The notes under the pieces: generated by a model | Databases searched by the model: none | Told to the model about the DNA's origin: nothing | Seen by the model: only the letters and a program-made list of their open reading frames with translations | Position numbers and translations under genes: made by a program | NCBI GenBank assembly: GCA_905201505.1 | Contig: CAJKOJ010000053.1 | Span: 1-12,986, forward strand | Reading direction: 5' to 3' | DNA: 12,986 bases | Source: an uncultured Eubacteriales bacterium | Lineage (GTDB): Bacteria; Bacillota; Clostridia; Lachnospirales; CAG-274 | In this document: positions 1 to 6,402 of the stretch, in pieces | Position numbering within the stretch: the first letter of the stretch is position 1 | Layout of the letters: every line of letters starts with the position of its first letter

Positions 1-35
1 AATAGAAATATTTAAAAATATAAGAGGTTTTAATT

Positions 36-107
36 ATGAAAATAAGAAGTAGGAATTCATTACTTATTTTTTGTTATGTAAATTGTTTTTGTTTAGTTAA
101 AACTTGA
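36..107 (+). CDS. Possible 23-residue peptide upstream of a terminator
   Basis: A short frame opens with ATG at 36, has AGAGG eight bases upstream (23-27), and ends in TGA at 105-107. That stop overlaps the first base of a strong 15-bp terminator stem. The predicted peptide begins MKIRSRNSLLIF and continues with a hydrophobic, cysteine-containing middle. It could be a leader-type peptide, the tail of a transcript entering from the left, or a chance frame in A/T-rich DNA. I recognise no family. The SD-start-terminator spacing is the only support. Confidence 0.2.
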   Translation: MKIRSRNSLLIFCYVNCFCLVKT

Positions 108-146
108 AATAAGCACCACCTATTACAAGGTGGTGCTTATTTTTTT
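107..146. terminator. Bidirectional rho-independent terminator after sigH
   Basis: A perfect 15-bp stem (107-121 with 128-142; core GCACCACC/GGTGGTGC) encloses a 6-base loop. On the + strand it runs into a tract of T (140-146), so it is strongest for rightward transcripts entering from the left. On the - strand it begins two bases past the sigH stop codon and is followed by a weaker T-rich stretch, so it probably also ends the rae1-sigH transcript. Confidence 0.85.
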
Positions 147-765
147 ACTCCTGTGATTTTTGCTGTACTATATACGCGACCTTTTTCTTTATTCTTTGTA
201 ATGCGTTATCAATACTCTTTTCTTCTTTATTCATAAGGGAGGCTATTTGTGTATAGCTTCGTCCTCTAAGGTAGTAGCCGAGAACTTCCTGCTCCATTTT
301 GCTAAGATTTTTAAGTATTTCTCTTTCAAGAATTTTAAGGTTTTCTCTTCCTATTACTTCGTCTTCAGGATTTCCGCCTGTTTTGCTTAAAAAATCCAAA
401 TATGTATAATCTTCATCTGTTGTAACAGGTCTGTCCATTGATATTGAAGTGTTAAGGGGGATATGCTTTTGTCTGCCTGCCGCCTTAATTGCACTTATTA
501 TTTGTCTGTTAATACATAATTCGGCAAAAGATATAAAGCTTGCTTCCCGCTCCGGTTTATAATCTCTTATAGCCTTATAAAGTCCTACCATACCTTCTTG
601 TATAACATCTTCCTTATCTGCACCGAATATAAAATAACCTCTTGTTTTTTTCTTTATAAGATTTTTGCATTTGTAATTTATAAGGTAATCAAGTGCTTGA
701 TTGTCGTTGTTGTTCTGCACAAGGCTTACAAGCTCATCATACCCCATTCCTGTGTATCTTTCCAT
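145..765 (-). CDS. sigH: RNA polymerase sporulation sigma factor SigH
   Basis: A sigma-70 family factor of 206 aa, close to the usual SigH length (about 215 aa). In Firmicutes SigH (Spo0H) directs RNA polymerase to transition-state and early-sporulation promoters. Region 2.2 is visible as DKEDVIQEGMVGLYKAIRDY (about residues 50-69). Region 2.4 lies around residues 80-101 and ends in GRQKH. The region 4.2 helix-turn-helix is at about 171-196 (YTQIASLMNKEEKSIDNALQ). Regions 1.1 and 3 are reduced, as expected for this group. The ATG at 765 is supported by AGAGGTGA (770-777), which overlaps the rae1 stop codon, so the two genes look translationally coupled. The yacP-sigH order matches Bacillus and Clostridium, which strengthens the SigH call over other sigma factors. 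Confidence 0.93.
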   Translation of the reverse strand: MERYTGMGYDELVSLVQNNNDNQALDYLINYKCKNLIKKKTRGYFIFGADKEDVIQEGMVGLYKAIRDYKPEREASFISFAELCINRQIISAIKAAGRQKHIPLNTSISMDRPVTTDEDYTYLDFLSKTGGNPEDEVIGRENLKILEREILKNLSKMEQEVLGYYLRGRSYTQIASLMNKEEKSIDNALQRIKKKVAYIVQQKSQE

Positions 766-769
766 TGTT

Positions 770-777
770 TCACCTCT
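770..777 (-). promoter_or_regulatory. sigH ribosome binding site overlapping the rae1 stop codon
   Basis: On the - strand AGAGGTGA ends with the TGA stop of rae1 (770-772), and the sigH ATG follows four bases later. Ribosomes finishing rae1 terminate on the sigH Shine-Dalgarno, the classic geometry for translational coupling. Confidence 0.8.
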
Positions 778-1288
778 TTAATCTTAACTGTTCCAAAAAA
801 TTAGCTGCTTCACTGTCAAGATTGTCTATAAGCATATTGTTTTTAACAGGCCTATATTCATGTATTTTATCTGATATTGCTTTGTTGTTGGCTTTCACTT
901 CTATATACAAATCTTTTGCTGACATTCTAAGTGCACCCTGGCTCATAATTATAACTTGCTCAAGTCCGTCTGAAGTTGCAACTGTAACATTATAATTCCT
1001 TTTAAGTTCATGGGTTGTTTTTTCTATATATTGGTCGGCAGTTTCTGCTTCCTTAGTATAGACAACATATATATTTCCTTCTTTTGTAACAGAGCCTTTG
1101 CCTCCTGCAACCTTATAAGCGTCAAATACCAGTATAAGGTTCATCTTTTTTGTACCTTGATAATTGCAAAGCTGTGTGATGAGACTGCTTTTGGCTGCTT
1201 CAAGATTATCCTTTGCAAGCTCATTGAGCTCTTTCCAAGCAAATATTATATTGTATCCGTCGACTAAGAGATAATCCTTGCTTTTCAT
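770..1288 (-). CDS. yacP: YacP/Rae1-type NYN-domain ribonuclease
   Basis: A 172-aa protein of the YacP family (NYN domain, PIN-like fold). In Bacillus subtilis this protein, Rae1, is a ribosome-associated endoribonuclease that cuts mRNA in the ribosomal A site. The acidic residues expected of a PIN-like active site are visible: D10 in LLVDGYN (7-13), D56 in LILVFDAYK, D85 in ETADQYIEK and D107 in ATSDGLEQ. ATG at 1288 is preceded by AAAAGGAAAC. It is the first gene of a two-gene leftward unit with sigH. The cysS-mrnC-rlmB genes that precede it in Bacillus are replaced here by a divergent MscS gene, so the unit starts from its own promoter. The ribonuclease role is transferred from the family, not shown here. 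Confidence 0.88.
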   Translation of the reverse strand: MKSKDYLLVDGYNIIFAWKELNELAKDNLEAAKSSLITQLCNYQGTKKMNLILVFDAYKVAGGKGSVTKEGNIYVVYTKEAETADQYIEKTTHELKRNYNVTVATSDGLEQVIIMSQGALRMSAKDLYIEVKANNKAISDKIHEYRPVKNNMLIDNLDSEAANFLEQLRLKR

Positions 1289-1329
1289 TTGTCTGTTTCC
1301 TTTTATAGATAATATGTAAACTAAATATA

Positions 1330-1358
1330 ATTATAAATGATTTTTAACATAATAACAA
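1330..1358 (-). promoter_or_regulatory. Sigma-A-type promoter for rae1-sigH
   Basis: On the - strand TTGTTA (1353-1358) and TATAAT (1330-1335) are separated by 17 bp and lie about 40 bases upstream of the rae1 ATG. The consensus -10 and ideal spacing make this the likely main promoter of the rae1-sigH unit. Confidence 0.65.
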
Positions 1359-1399
1359 TAGTTTTTTATTTAAGATAAAGTGAAGATTAAATATATTTA

Positions 1400-1428
1400 T
1401 TGCAAAAGAAAGAATATTATTTTATAAT
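1400..1428 (+). promoter_or_regulatory. Sigma-A-type promoter for the MscS gene
   Basis: TTGCAA (1400-1405) and TATAAT (1423-1428) are 17 bp apart. The expected start site near 1435 falls inside the ribosome binding site GGTGAGGTGA (1431-1440), so the leader would be very short. It is divergent from the rae1 promoter, with about 40 bp between the two -35 boxes. Confidence 0.55.
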
Positions 1429-1446
1429 AAGGTGAGGTGAAATTAT

Positions 1447-2289
1447 ATGAAGATATCTCATTGGATTGCAGCTTTTTTTAATATACCTGAATTTGAAAAT
1501 GCTGTATATTTTATACTTAAAATTATAATGACCTTTATAAGCATATTTATAGCAGGCTTTTTTGTAAAGCTCTCTAAAAAAGTAATATATAAAGGCTTTG
1601 CAAAATTTTCAATTGAAAGGCACTCTGATACTGCTGCATCACTTTTGTCAAGTCTGACAAAATATATAATATATTTTATTGTGTTATGCAATGTACTTGT
1701 AATGTGGGGAGTGAACATAACTTCCATACTTGCACTGGGAGGTGCGGTATCTGTTGCTGTAGGACTTGGTGCTCAGGATATTATAAAGGATATGATGGCA
1801 GGATTATTCATTATAACTGAAAATCAGTTTGGCGTCGGAGATATTGTTGAGCTGAACGGCTTCAGCGGTACTGTTGAGGCTATCGGTATAAGAACTACAA
1901 GAATAAGAAATGCAGACGGTAATGTACACATTGTGCCAAATGGTCAAATTTCTATTGTAACCAATATGAGCAAAGGCTTTAACAGGGCTATAGTTGATAT
2001 ATCAGTTGCCTATGGTGAAGATATTGATCGTGTGTTTGCAGTGCTCAAAGATGAATTTAAAAAAATATTTAATAACAAAATAATTGAGGGAATTATTGAT
2101 GAACCTCAGGTATGGGGAATAAATGAACTTGCCGACAGTGCTGTTGTAATAAGGGTTGTGGCTGACAGCGAAATAGGCGAAAACTGGAGAATTGAAAGAG
2201 AACTCAGAAAATACATTTTAAAAAGATTTGAAAAGGAAAAAATAGAAATTCCTTTCCCTCATATTGTAGTACAAAACAAGGAGGTTTAA
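1447..2289 (+). CDS. MscS-family small-conductance mechanosensitive channel
   Basis: A 280-aa membrane protein that releases solutes when membrane tension rises after osmotic downshock. Three hydrophobic segments are visible: about residues 18-41, 70-89, and the Gly/Ala-rich pore helix TM3 at about 91-122 (ILALGGAVSVAVGLGAQDII). After TM3 comes the beta domain with FGVGDIVELNGFSGTVEAIG and IVPNGQI, followed by a C-terminal alpha/beta domain. The length and three-helix layout fit the minimal MscS type (B. subtilis YkuT class). The start at 1447 has a strong GGTGAGGTGA. The stop codon is one base from the next ATG, so it is co-translated with the DUF951 gene. Confidence 0.92.
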   Translation: MKISHWIAAFFNIPEFENAVYFILKIIMTFISIFIAGFFVKLSKKVIYKGFAKFSIERHSDTAASLLSSLTKYIIYFIVLCNVLVMWGVNITSILALGGAVSVAVGLGAQDIIKDMMAGLFIITENQFGVGDIVELNGFSGTVEAIGIRTTRIRNADGNVHIVPNGQISIVTNMSKGFNRAIVDISVAYGEDIDRVFAVLKDEFKKIFNNKIIEGIIDEPQVWGINELADSAVVIRVVADSEIGENWRIERELRKYILKRFEKEKIEIPFPHIVVQNKEV

Positions 2290-2290
2290 T

Positions 2291-2476
2291 ATGGATATAC
2301 AAGTCGGTGATATTGTAACAATGAAAAAACAGCATCCATGCGGATCCAAAAAGTGGAGAATACTGAGAGTAGGTGCTGATTTTAGAATGGAATGCTGCGG
2401 TTGTTCTCATATAGTTATGCTGCCCAGAGTAAAAGCTGAAAAAAATATTAAGAATGTTGAAAGGGCTGAAAAATAG
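2291..2476 (+). CDS. DUF951 family small protein
   Basis: A 61-aa protein with the typical DUF951 pattern: a GDIV start, HPCG around C17, W22, GADF at 28-31, then CCGC (35-38) followed by SHIVMLPR. The conserved cysteines suggest a small metal-binding fold, but the family's function is unknown to me. Its ribosome binding site (AAGGAGG) lies in the last codons of the MscS gene and the ATG is one base after that gene's TAA. The MscS-DUF951 pairing recurs in Firmicutes. The last dozen residues are charged and probably disordered. Confidence 0.88.
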   Translation: MDIQVGDIVTMKKQHPCGSKKWRILRVGADFRMECCGCSHIVMLPRVKAEKNIKNVERAEK

Positions 2477-2488
2477 GTATTGTTAAGG

Positions 2489-2517
2489 TTGAATTAAAAG
2501 ACAAAATATGTTAATAT
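2489..2517 (+). promoter_or_regulatory. Sigma-A-type promoter for pyrE
   Basis: TTGAAT (2489-2494) and TAATAT (2512-2517) are 17 bp apart, 30 bp before the pyrE ATG. The -10 box lies inside a perfect 12-bp palindrome (2510-2521). The promoter would allow pyrE to be expressed apart from the MscS-DUF951 genes. Confidence 0.55.
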
Positions 2518-2521
2518 TAAC
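2510..2521. repeat. Perfect 12-bp palindrome over the pyrE -10 box
   Basis: GTTAATATTAAC is self-complementary over all 12 bases and covers the -10 element of the pyrE promoter. This is where a repressor operator would be expected. A/T-rich palindromes also arise by chance, so an operator role is only suggested. Confidence 0.4.
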
Positions 2522-2546
2522 GTAAATATTAAATGGAGGTAGAAAT

Positions 2547-3200
2547 ATGAGTTACAAGAAAGAATTTATTAAATTTATGTGTGAAGCAGGGGTTTTGACT
2601 TTTGGAGAATTTACTCTTAAAAGCGGAAGAAAGGCTCCGTATTTTATAAATACAGGAAATTACAAAACAGGTGAGCATATAGCTAAGCTTGGTAAGTTTT
2701 ATGCAGAATGTATTAAGGAAAATAATATTGAAGCTGATGTGTTCTTCGGTCCTGCATATAAGGGAATACCCCTTGCTGTTTCAGCTGCTATTGCCCTGTA
2801 CAATGAGACTGGAAAGTCAGTAAACTATGCCTTTAACAGAAAGGAAGCAAAGGATCACGGCGAAGGCGGCGTTATTGTAGGTCATAAGTTCTGTGACGGT
2901 GACAAGGTTGCTGTTATTGAAGATGTTATTACAGCAGGTACTGCCATAAGAGAAACTCTTCCTATTCTTAAAAATGCGGCAGATGTAAATGTTGAGTGTG
3001 TTATTATATCTGTTGACAGAATGGAAAAGGGCAAGGGCGAAAAGTCTGCTGTTCAGGAAGTATATGATGAATTTGGAATTAAGGTTTATCCTATTGTAAC
3101 AGTATGTGACATAATTGACTGTATAGAGGACGGTACAATTGACGGTAGTAAATACCTTGAGGCTATGAAGGAATACAGAAAGAATTACGGTGTAGAGTAA
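2547..3200 (+). CDS. pyrE: Orotate phosphoribosyltransferase
   Basis: A 217-aa PyrE, normal length. It makes orotidine 5'-phosphate from orotate and PRPP in de novo pyrimidine synthesis. The PRPP-binding motif VAVIEDVITAGTAIRET is at 121-137. FFGPAYKGIPL (66-76) and the flexible catalytic loop RKEAKDHGEGG (98-108) are intact. The start at 2547 follows TGGAGG at good spacing. The gene is not beside other pyr genes and has its own promoter. No PyrR-type leader or attenuator is visible in the short upstream gap. Confidence 0.95.
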   Translation: MSYKKEFIKFMCEAGVLTFGEFTLKSGRKAPYFINTGNYKTGEHIAKLGKFYAECIKENNIEADVFFGPAYKGIPLAVSAAIALYNETGKSVNYAFNRKEAKDHGEGGVIVGHKFCDGDKVAVIEDVITAGTAIRETLPILKNAADVNVECVIISVDRMEKGKGEKSAVQEVYDEFGIKVYPIVTVCDIIDCIEDGTIDGSKYLEAMKEYRKNYGVE

Positions 3201-3228
3201 ATGACATAAATTTGTAAAGATTTGTTAT

Positions 3229-3257
3229 TTGCATATTATTGGTATGTTTGATATAAT
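3229..3257 (+). promoter_or_regulatory. Sigma-A-type promoter for the secreted repeat protein
   Basis: TTGCAT (3229-3234) and a consensus TATAAT (3252-3257) are spaced by 17 bp and give a leader of about 40 bases before the ATG at 3303. Confidence 0.65.
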
Positions 3258-3302
3258 TAATATAAAGACAAAGAAATTGAAATAACTGAAAGGTGTGATG
3301 AT

Positions 3303-5327
3303 ATGAAGAAAATTTTAAGTGTTTTATTATCGTTGACGATGCTTATTTCTGCATTAGCTTTTTCCACAACGGCCTATGCGGTAGAATATGTTGCTGTATA
3401 TCTTAATGGGGCAGCAATTGATTTTCCTGCAACTGATGCAAGACCTCAGATTATCAATAACAGGACTTATGTGCCTGTGAGAAAGACTTGTGACGCTCTC
3501 GGTCTTGAAATTGACTGGAATTCAAAAACAGAGACAATGACCCTTACAAGAGACGGCATTACAATTGCACATACTATGCGTTCTAAAATAGTATACATAA
3601 ACGGCGAAGCTAAGATGTTTGATACAGCATCTATAAATGCAAACAACAGAATTCTTATGCCTATAAGAATGATTGCTGAATCAATTGGTGCAACTGTTAC
3701 TTGGGACGACCCTACAAGAAGTGTACATATTACAACAACTTCAGGCAATAACAATACAACAGCAAATGCAAGCAGTGCTGTTGTAAATACTATTTCAGCT
3801 TCAAAAACTGTTGTAGCTAAGGGCAGTGAAATTACTATAACTGCTGTGTGCAGCAATGGAACTGAAAAGGTTAAGTTTGTAAGGACAAGTGATAACTCTG
3901 TTATTGGCGAAGTTTCAAAGTATACTGAAAATTCAGATGGAACAAGAACATTTACAACAGAGTATGACTGTGAAAATAAGACCGGTGATGATGCAATATT
4001 TACAATATTGGCTGTGCCGGGTGTAAGCACTGCATTTAATGATACTACAGCTGCAAGCAAGAGTGTGAGCTTTATGGTTTCTGCTGATGAAAGTGATAAA
4101 GATGACGACGATGACGATGATGATACAAACTACAAGTCAAAGAATATGTTAAGCTGTAAACTTTCTAAAGATGAAGTAAAGACTGATGACTATGCAAAGG
4201 TTAAGGTAAAGACAACATCTAAGGTTAAGAAAGTTAAGCTTGTTTCAACTGCTAACAATGCTTCAACTGTTACAAGTGATTATGACGAAGATGATGACGG
4301 CAACAGAACATTCAACTGTAAGATTGAGATGACTAAAGAAGGTGACTGGAAAATAAAAGTTTACCTTTATGTATCAGGAGATTATGAGGAAAAATATGAA
4401 TCTCTCAGCGTTTCAGTAGATGATGACTACAGGTCAAATGGCGGTTCTGACGAGCTTGAAATCATAGACTTATGGACAAACAATGATTTTGCTTATAAGG
4501 GATATGAAGCTACAGTATTTGTAAAGACAAGTACTGATGTTGATTACCTTGAAATATTAACAGAGGATCAGGATGAAGGTGAAGGTGTAGTAACTCATTC
4601 TACTGCTGAAAAGTATAAGAATTACTATTACTGGGAATTTAATTTCAAGATTAAGCATACAGGCGATATGAAGTTTAAACTTATTGCTTATGATGAGGAC
4701 GGAGAATCAGTATCTGACACATTCAGTCTTGAGGGACGTTCAGTAAGTAAGTCAGAGCCTGCTGTACTTGAAATTGAACAGAAAACAAATTCTCTTATTG
4801 AAGGTGAAGAAGCTAAGTTCAATGTTACAACTACAGGCTGTGTTGAAAGAATTAAAGTAACAAGAGGAACATCAAGTACTGTATATGATGAAAAGGTAAG
4901 CTCATCATCTTCAACAGATAAAACTCATACTGTAACATTTGAAGTTAATGACATAGACGCTGATTATTATTTCACTGTTTATGACGGTGATGATAACTTT
5001 GACAGAGTTAAGTTTAAGATTTCAGGCGATGTTGAAAAGGAAATCAAAATTGAAGATGTTGACCTTGAAGACGATACAGTTGATGAAGATGACCTTATTA
5101 AAGTAACTGTAACAACATCTAACAGTGCTGCTAAGGTATGGGTTGAAGACAACAGAGGTACTCAGGTATCAAGAATTTACAAAAATCCTGATGATGAGGA
5201 CGGCTCAAAACTTATTTGGGAAGTTGAATTTGCTCCTATTGATGATGGCAGACAGACATTTACAATTGTAGCTCAGGATGAAAATAAGAAAGATGATACG
5301 TGGGATTTCAAAGTTACAGTTAAGTAA
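3303..5327 (+). CDS. Secreted stalk protein: CuAO-N-like domain plus five Ig-like repeats
   Basis: A 674-aa exported protein. Residues 1-26 form a signal peptide (KK, a hydrophobic core, then a likely cut after AYA, before VEYVAVYLNG). Residues about 27-145 match the copper-amine-oxidase N-terminal-like stalk domain: RTYVPVRKTCDALG, then RILMPIRMIAESIGATVTWD. This domain is common in clostridial surface proteins and has no oxidase activity on its own. The rest reads as five related beta-sandwich units starting near residues 160, 283, 384, 486 and 583. Each has an early 'G/D...V.T...V..V' strand pair and ends in a pattern like 'F.....GD..FTI.A'. An eight-Asp run (267-274) links units 1 and 2. 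There is no LPXTG anchor, SLH domain or C-terminal helix, so it is probably released or held non-covalently. The binding partner is unknown. It forms a single-gene transcript with its own promoter and terminator. Confidence 0.82.
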   Translation: MKKILSVLLSLTMLISALAFSTTAYAVEYVAVYLNGAAIDFPATDARPQIINNRTYVPVRKTCDALGLEIDWNSKTETMTLTRDGITIAHTMRSKIVYINGEAKMFDTASINANNRILMPIRMIAESIGATVTWDDPTRSVHITTTSGNNNTTANASSAVVNTISASKTVVAKGSEITITAVCSNGTEKVKFVRTSDNSVIGEVSKYTENSDGTRTFTTEYDCENKTGDDAIFTILAVPGVSTAFNDTTAASKSVSFMVSADESDKDDDDDDDDTNYKSKNMLSCKLSKDEVKTDDYAKVKVKTTSKVKKVKLVSTANNASTVTSDYDEDDDGNRTFNCKIEMTKEGDWKIKVYLYVSGDYEEKYESLSVSVDDDYRSNGGSDELEIIDLWTNNDFAYKGYEATVFVKTSTDVDYLEILTEDQDEGEGVVTHSTAEKYKNYYYWEFNFKIKHTGDMKFKLIAYDEDGESVSDTFSLEGRSVSKSEPAVLEIEQKTNSLIEGEEAKFNVTTTGCVERIKVTRGTSSTVYDEKVSSSSSTDKTHTVTFEVNDIDADYYFTVYDGDDNFDRVKFKISGDVEKEIKIEDVDLEDDTVDEDDLIKVTVTTSNSAAKVWVEDNRGTQVSRIYKNPDDEDGSKLIWEVEFAPIDDGRQTFTIVAQDENKKDDTWDFKVTVK

Positions 5328-5370
5328 TAACCTATAAAAATTTGTTAAATGTATTAATAAATTAGTTATT

Positions 5371-5399
5371 AAGGCTTTCGTGAAAACGAAAGCCTTTTT
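5371..5399 (+). terminator. Rho-independent terminator of the secreted protein gene
   Basis: A 10-bp perfect stem (AAGGCTTTCG 5371-5380 with CGAAAGCCTT 5387-5396), a six-base loop and a run of T. It is placed 44 bp after the stop codon. Confidence 0.85.
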
Positions 5400-5426
5400 A
5401 TATAAAAGTTATATTTTGTTTTGTGC

Positions 5427-5454
5427 TTGACAGTATAAATATAAATTATATAAA
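5427..5454 (+). promoter_or_regulatory. Sigma-A-type promoter with no adjacent gene
   Basis: A perfect -35 TTGACA (5427-5432), 16 bp, then TATAAA (5449-5454). The next credible start codon is 177 bp away, so it would make either a long leader for the phosphatase gene or a small untranslated RNA. Confidence 0.5.
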
Positions 5455-5576
5455 ATTAAAGGAGTAAACAAAAGTATTCTTTGGATTATTTAAAAAAGTG
5501 TGTAAAGTTTTTTAGTTTTGAATTTTGGATTTTTCAAAGTATAAATTTATATATGTTTTATTGTTTAAAGGATTTA

Positions 5577-5605
5577 TTGACATAATTTGTTATTAGTTAT
5601 AGAAT
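5577..5605 (+). promoter_or_regulatory. Sigma-A-type promoter for the HAD phosphatase
   Basis: A perfect -35 TTGACA (5577-5582) and TAGAAT (5600-5605) with 17 bp spacing, ending 26 bp before the ATG at 5632. Confidence 0.65.
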
Positions 5606-5631
5606 AAAATAAAAAATGGGAAGAGGCAGAA

Positions 5632-6276
5632 ATGAAAAAGGCAATTTTATTTGATTTAGACGGTACACTTGTTAACTCTTTATACGACCTTTGTGACGGG
5701 GCAAATTATATGCTTAATAAGCTTGGTATGCCAAACAGGACTATGGAAGAGATAAGAACTTTTGTGGGAAATGGCATTGATATGCTTGTAAGGCGGGCAG
5801 TATGTTCTGAAAATTATGATTTTAAAGAAGCAATGGGGTACTTTAAGGAATATTACAATGAAAATTTATGCAGAAGAACGAGACCGTATGATGGCATAAT
5901 AAATGCACTGTGTGTGTTAAGTGAAAAAGGATTTAAACTTGGTGTGGTGACAAACAAACCACAGTATGCAGCAGAAAAAATCGTAAAACATTTTTTTGAC
6001 GGATATTTTGACATTGTGGTTGGTGCAGACACAGAAAAAAGAAGGAAAAAGCCCGAACCTGACGGAGTGGATACAGCACTTGGTATAATTGGCGTCACAA
6101 GAAGTGAGGCTATATATGTAGGTGATTCTGAAGTGGATATAGAAACTGCAAAAAGAGCTGATATGGACTTTATCGGTGCTGCGTGGGGCTTTAGAAATGA
6201 AGAAATTTTTGCTGATGAAAAGTGGTTTGTCAGAAATGCTCAGGAGCTTATAAGTTTGTGTTGCAATTTTCTGTAG
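5632..6276 (+). CDS. gph: HAD-superfamily phosphatase, phosphoglycolate phosphatase-like
   Basis: A 214-aa HAD hydrolase (subfamily IA layout) with all four motifs: motif I DLDGTLV at 8-14 (nucleophile D8, acid/base D10), motif II Thr in TNKP (107-110), motif III Lys in KKPEP (139-143), and motif IV GDSEVD (164-169). A helical cap is inserted after motif I (about 15-90). The sequence resembles Gph/PpaX-type enzymes that remove phosphate from 2-phosphoglycolate or pyrophosphate. HAD substrate calls are unreliable, so a broader sugar-phosphate phosphatase is possible. The start at 5632 follows GGGAAGAGG. The glmU -35 box lies in its last codons, so the next gene is not simply its operon partner. 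Confidence 0.82.
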   Translation: MKKAILFDLDGTLVNSLYDLCDGANYMLNKLGMPNRTMEEIRTFVGNGIDMLVRRAVCSENYDFKEAMGYFKEYYNENLCRRTRPYDGIINALCVLSEKGFKLGVVTNKPQYAAEKIVKHFFDGYFDIVVGADTEKRRKKPEPDGVDTALGIIGVTRSEAIYVGDSEVDIETAKRADMDFIGAAWGFRNEEIFADEKWFVRNAQELISLCCNFL

Positions 6277-6288
6277 ATTTGATATAAT
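6261..6288 (+). promoter_or_regulatory. Sigma-A-type promoter for glmU
   Basis: TTGCAA (6261-6266, within the end of the phosphatase gene) and consensus TATAAT (6283-6288) with 16 bp spacing. The predicted start near 6295 gives a leader of about 108 nt, longer than for the other genes here. Confidence 0.6.
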
Positions 6289-6402
6289 TAAGTTATATAA
6301 AAGCAGAATTGCAGTATGGAAAAATTTGTGCTTTGTAATGTGAACATAAGCAGAATATGGCTTAATACTGCTAACTGACTAAAAAAGCAGAGGTGCTGAA
6401 AA

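Larger units (their letters stand above)
5400..5631 (+). other. A/T-rich intergenic region with tandem promoters
   Basis: This stretch between the terminator and the HAD phosphatase holds two promoter-like signals about 150 bp apart (5427-5454 and 5577-5605). Between them is an AAAGGAG (5458-5464) with no ATG at workable distance. The only frame nearby would start at TTG 5481 and encode about 34 mostly hydrophobic residues, which I do not consider convincing. I see no terminator, tRNA or known riboswitch fold here. Confidence 0.5.

Noticed and set aside
3467..4060. A 197-codon open frame on the - strand, antisense to the secreted repeat protein
   Set aside because: It lies wholly inside a gene with clear signal peptide and domain motifs, has a low-complexity hydrophobic translation and no recognised motif. 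It is a shadow of the biased codon use of the real gene.
6316..6378. A 20-codon upstream frame in the glmU leader starting ATG 6316
   Set aside because: No Shine-Dalgarno sequence precedes it and the length is what chance would give in this composition.
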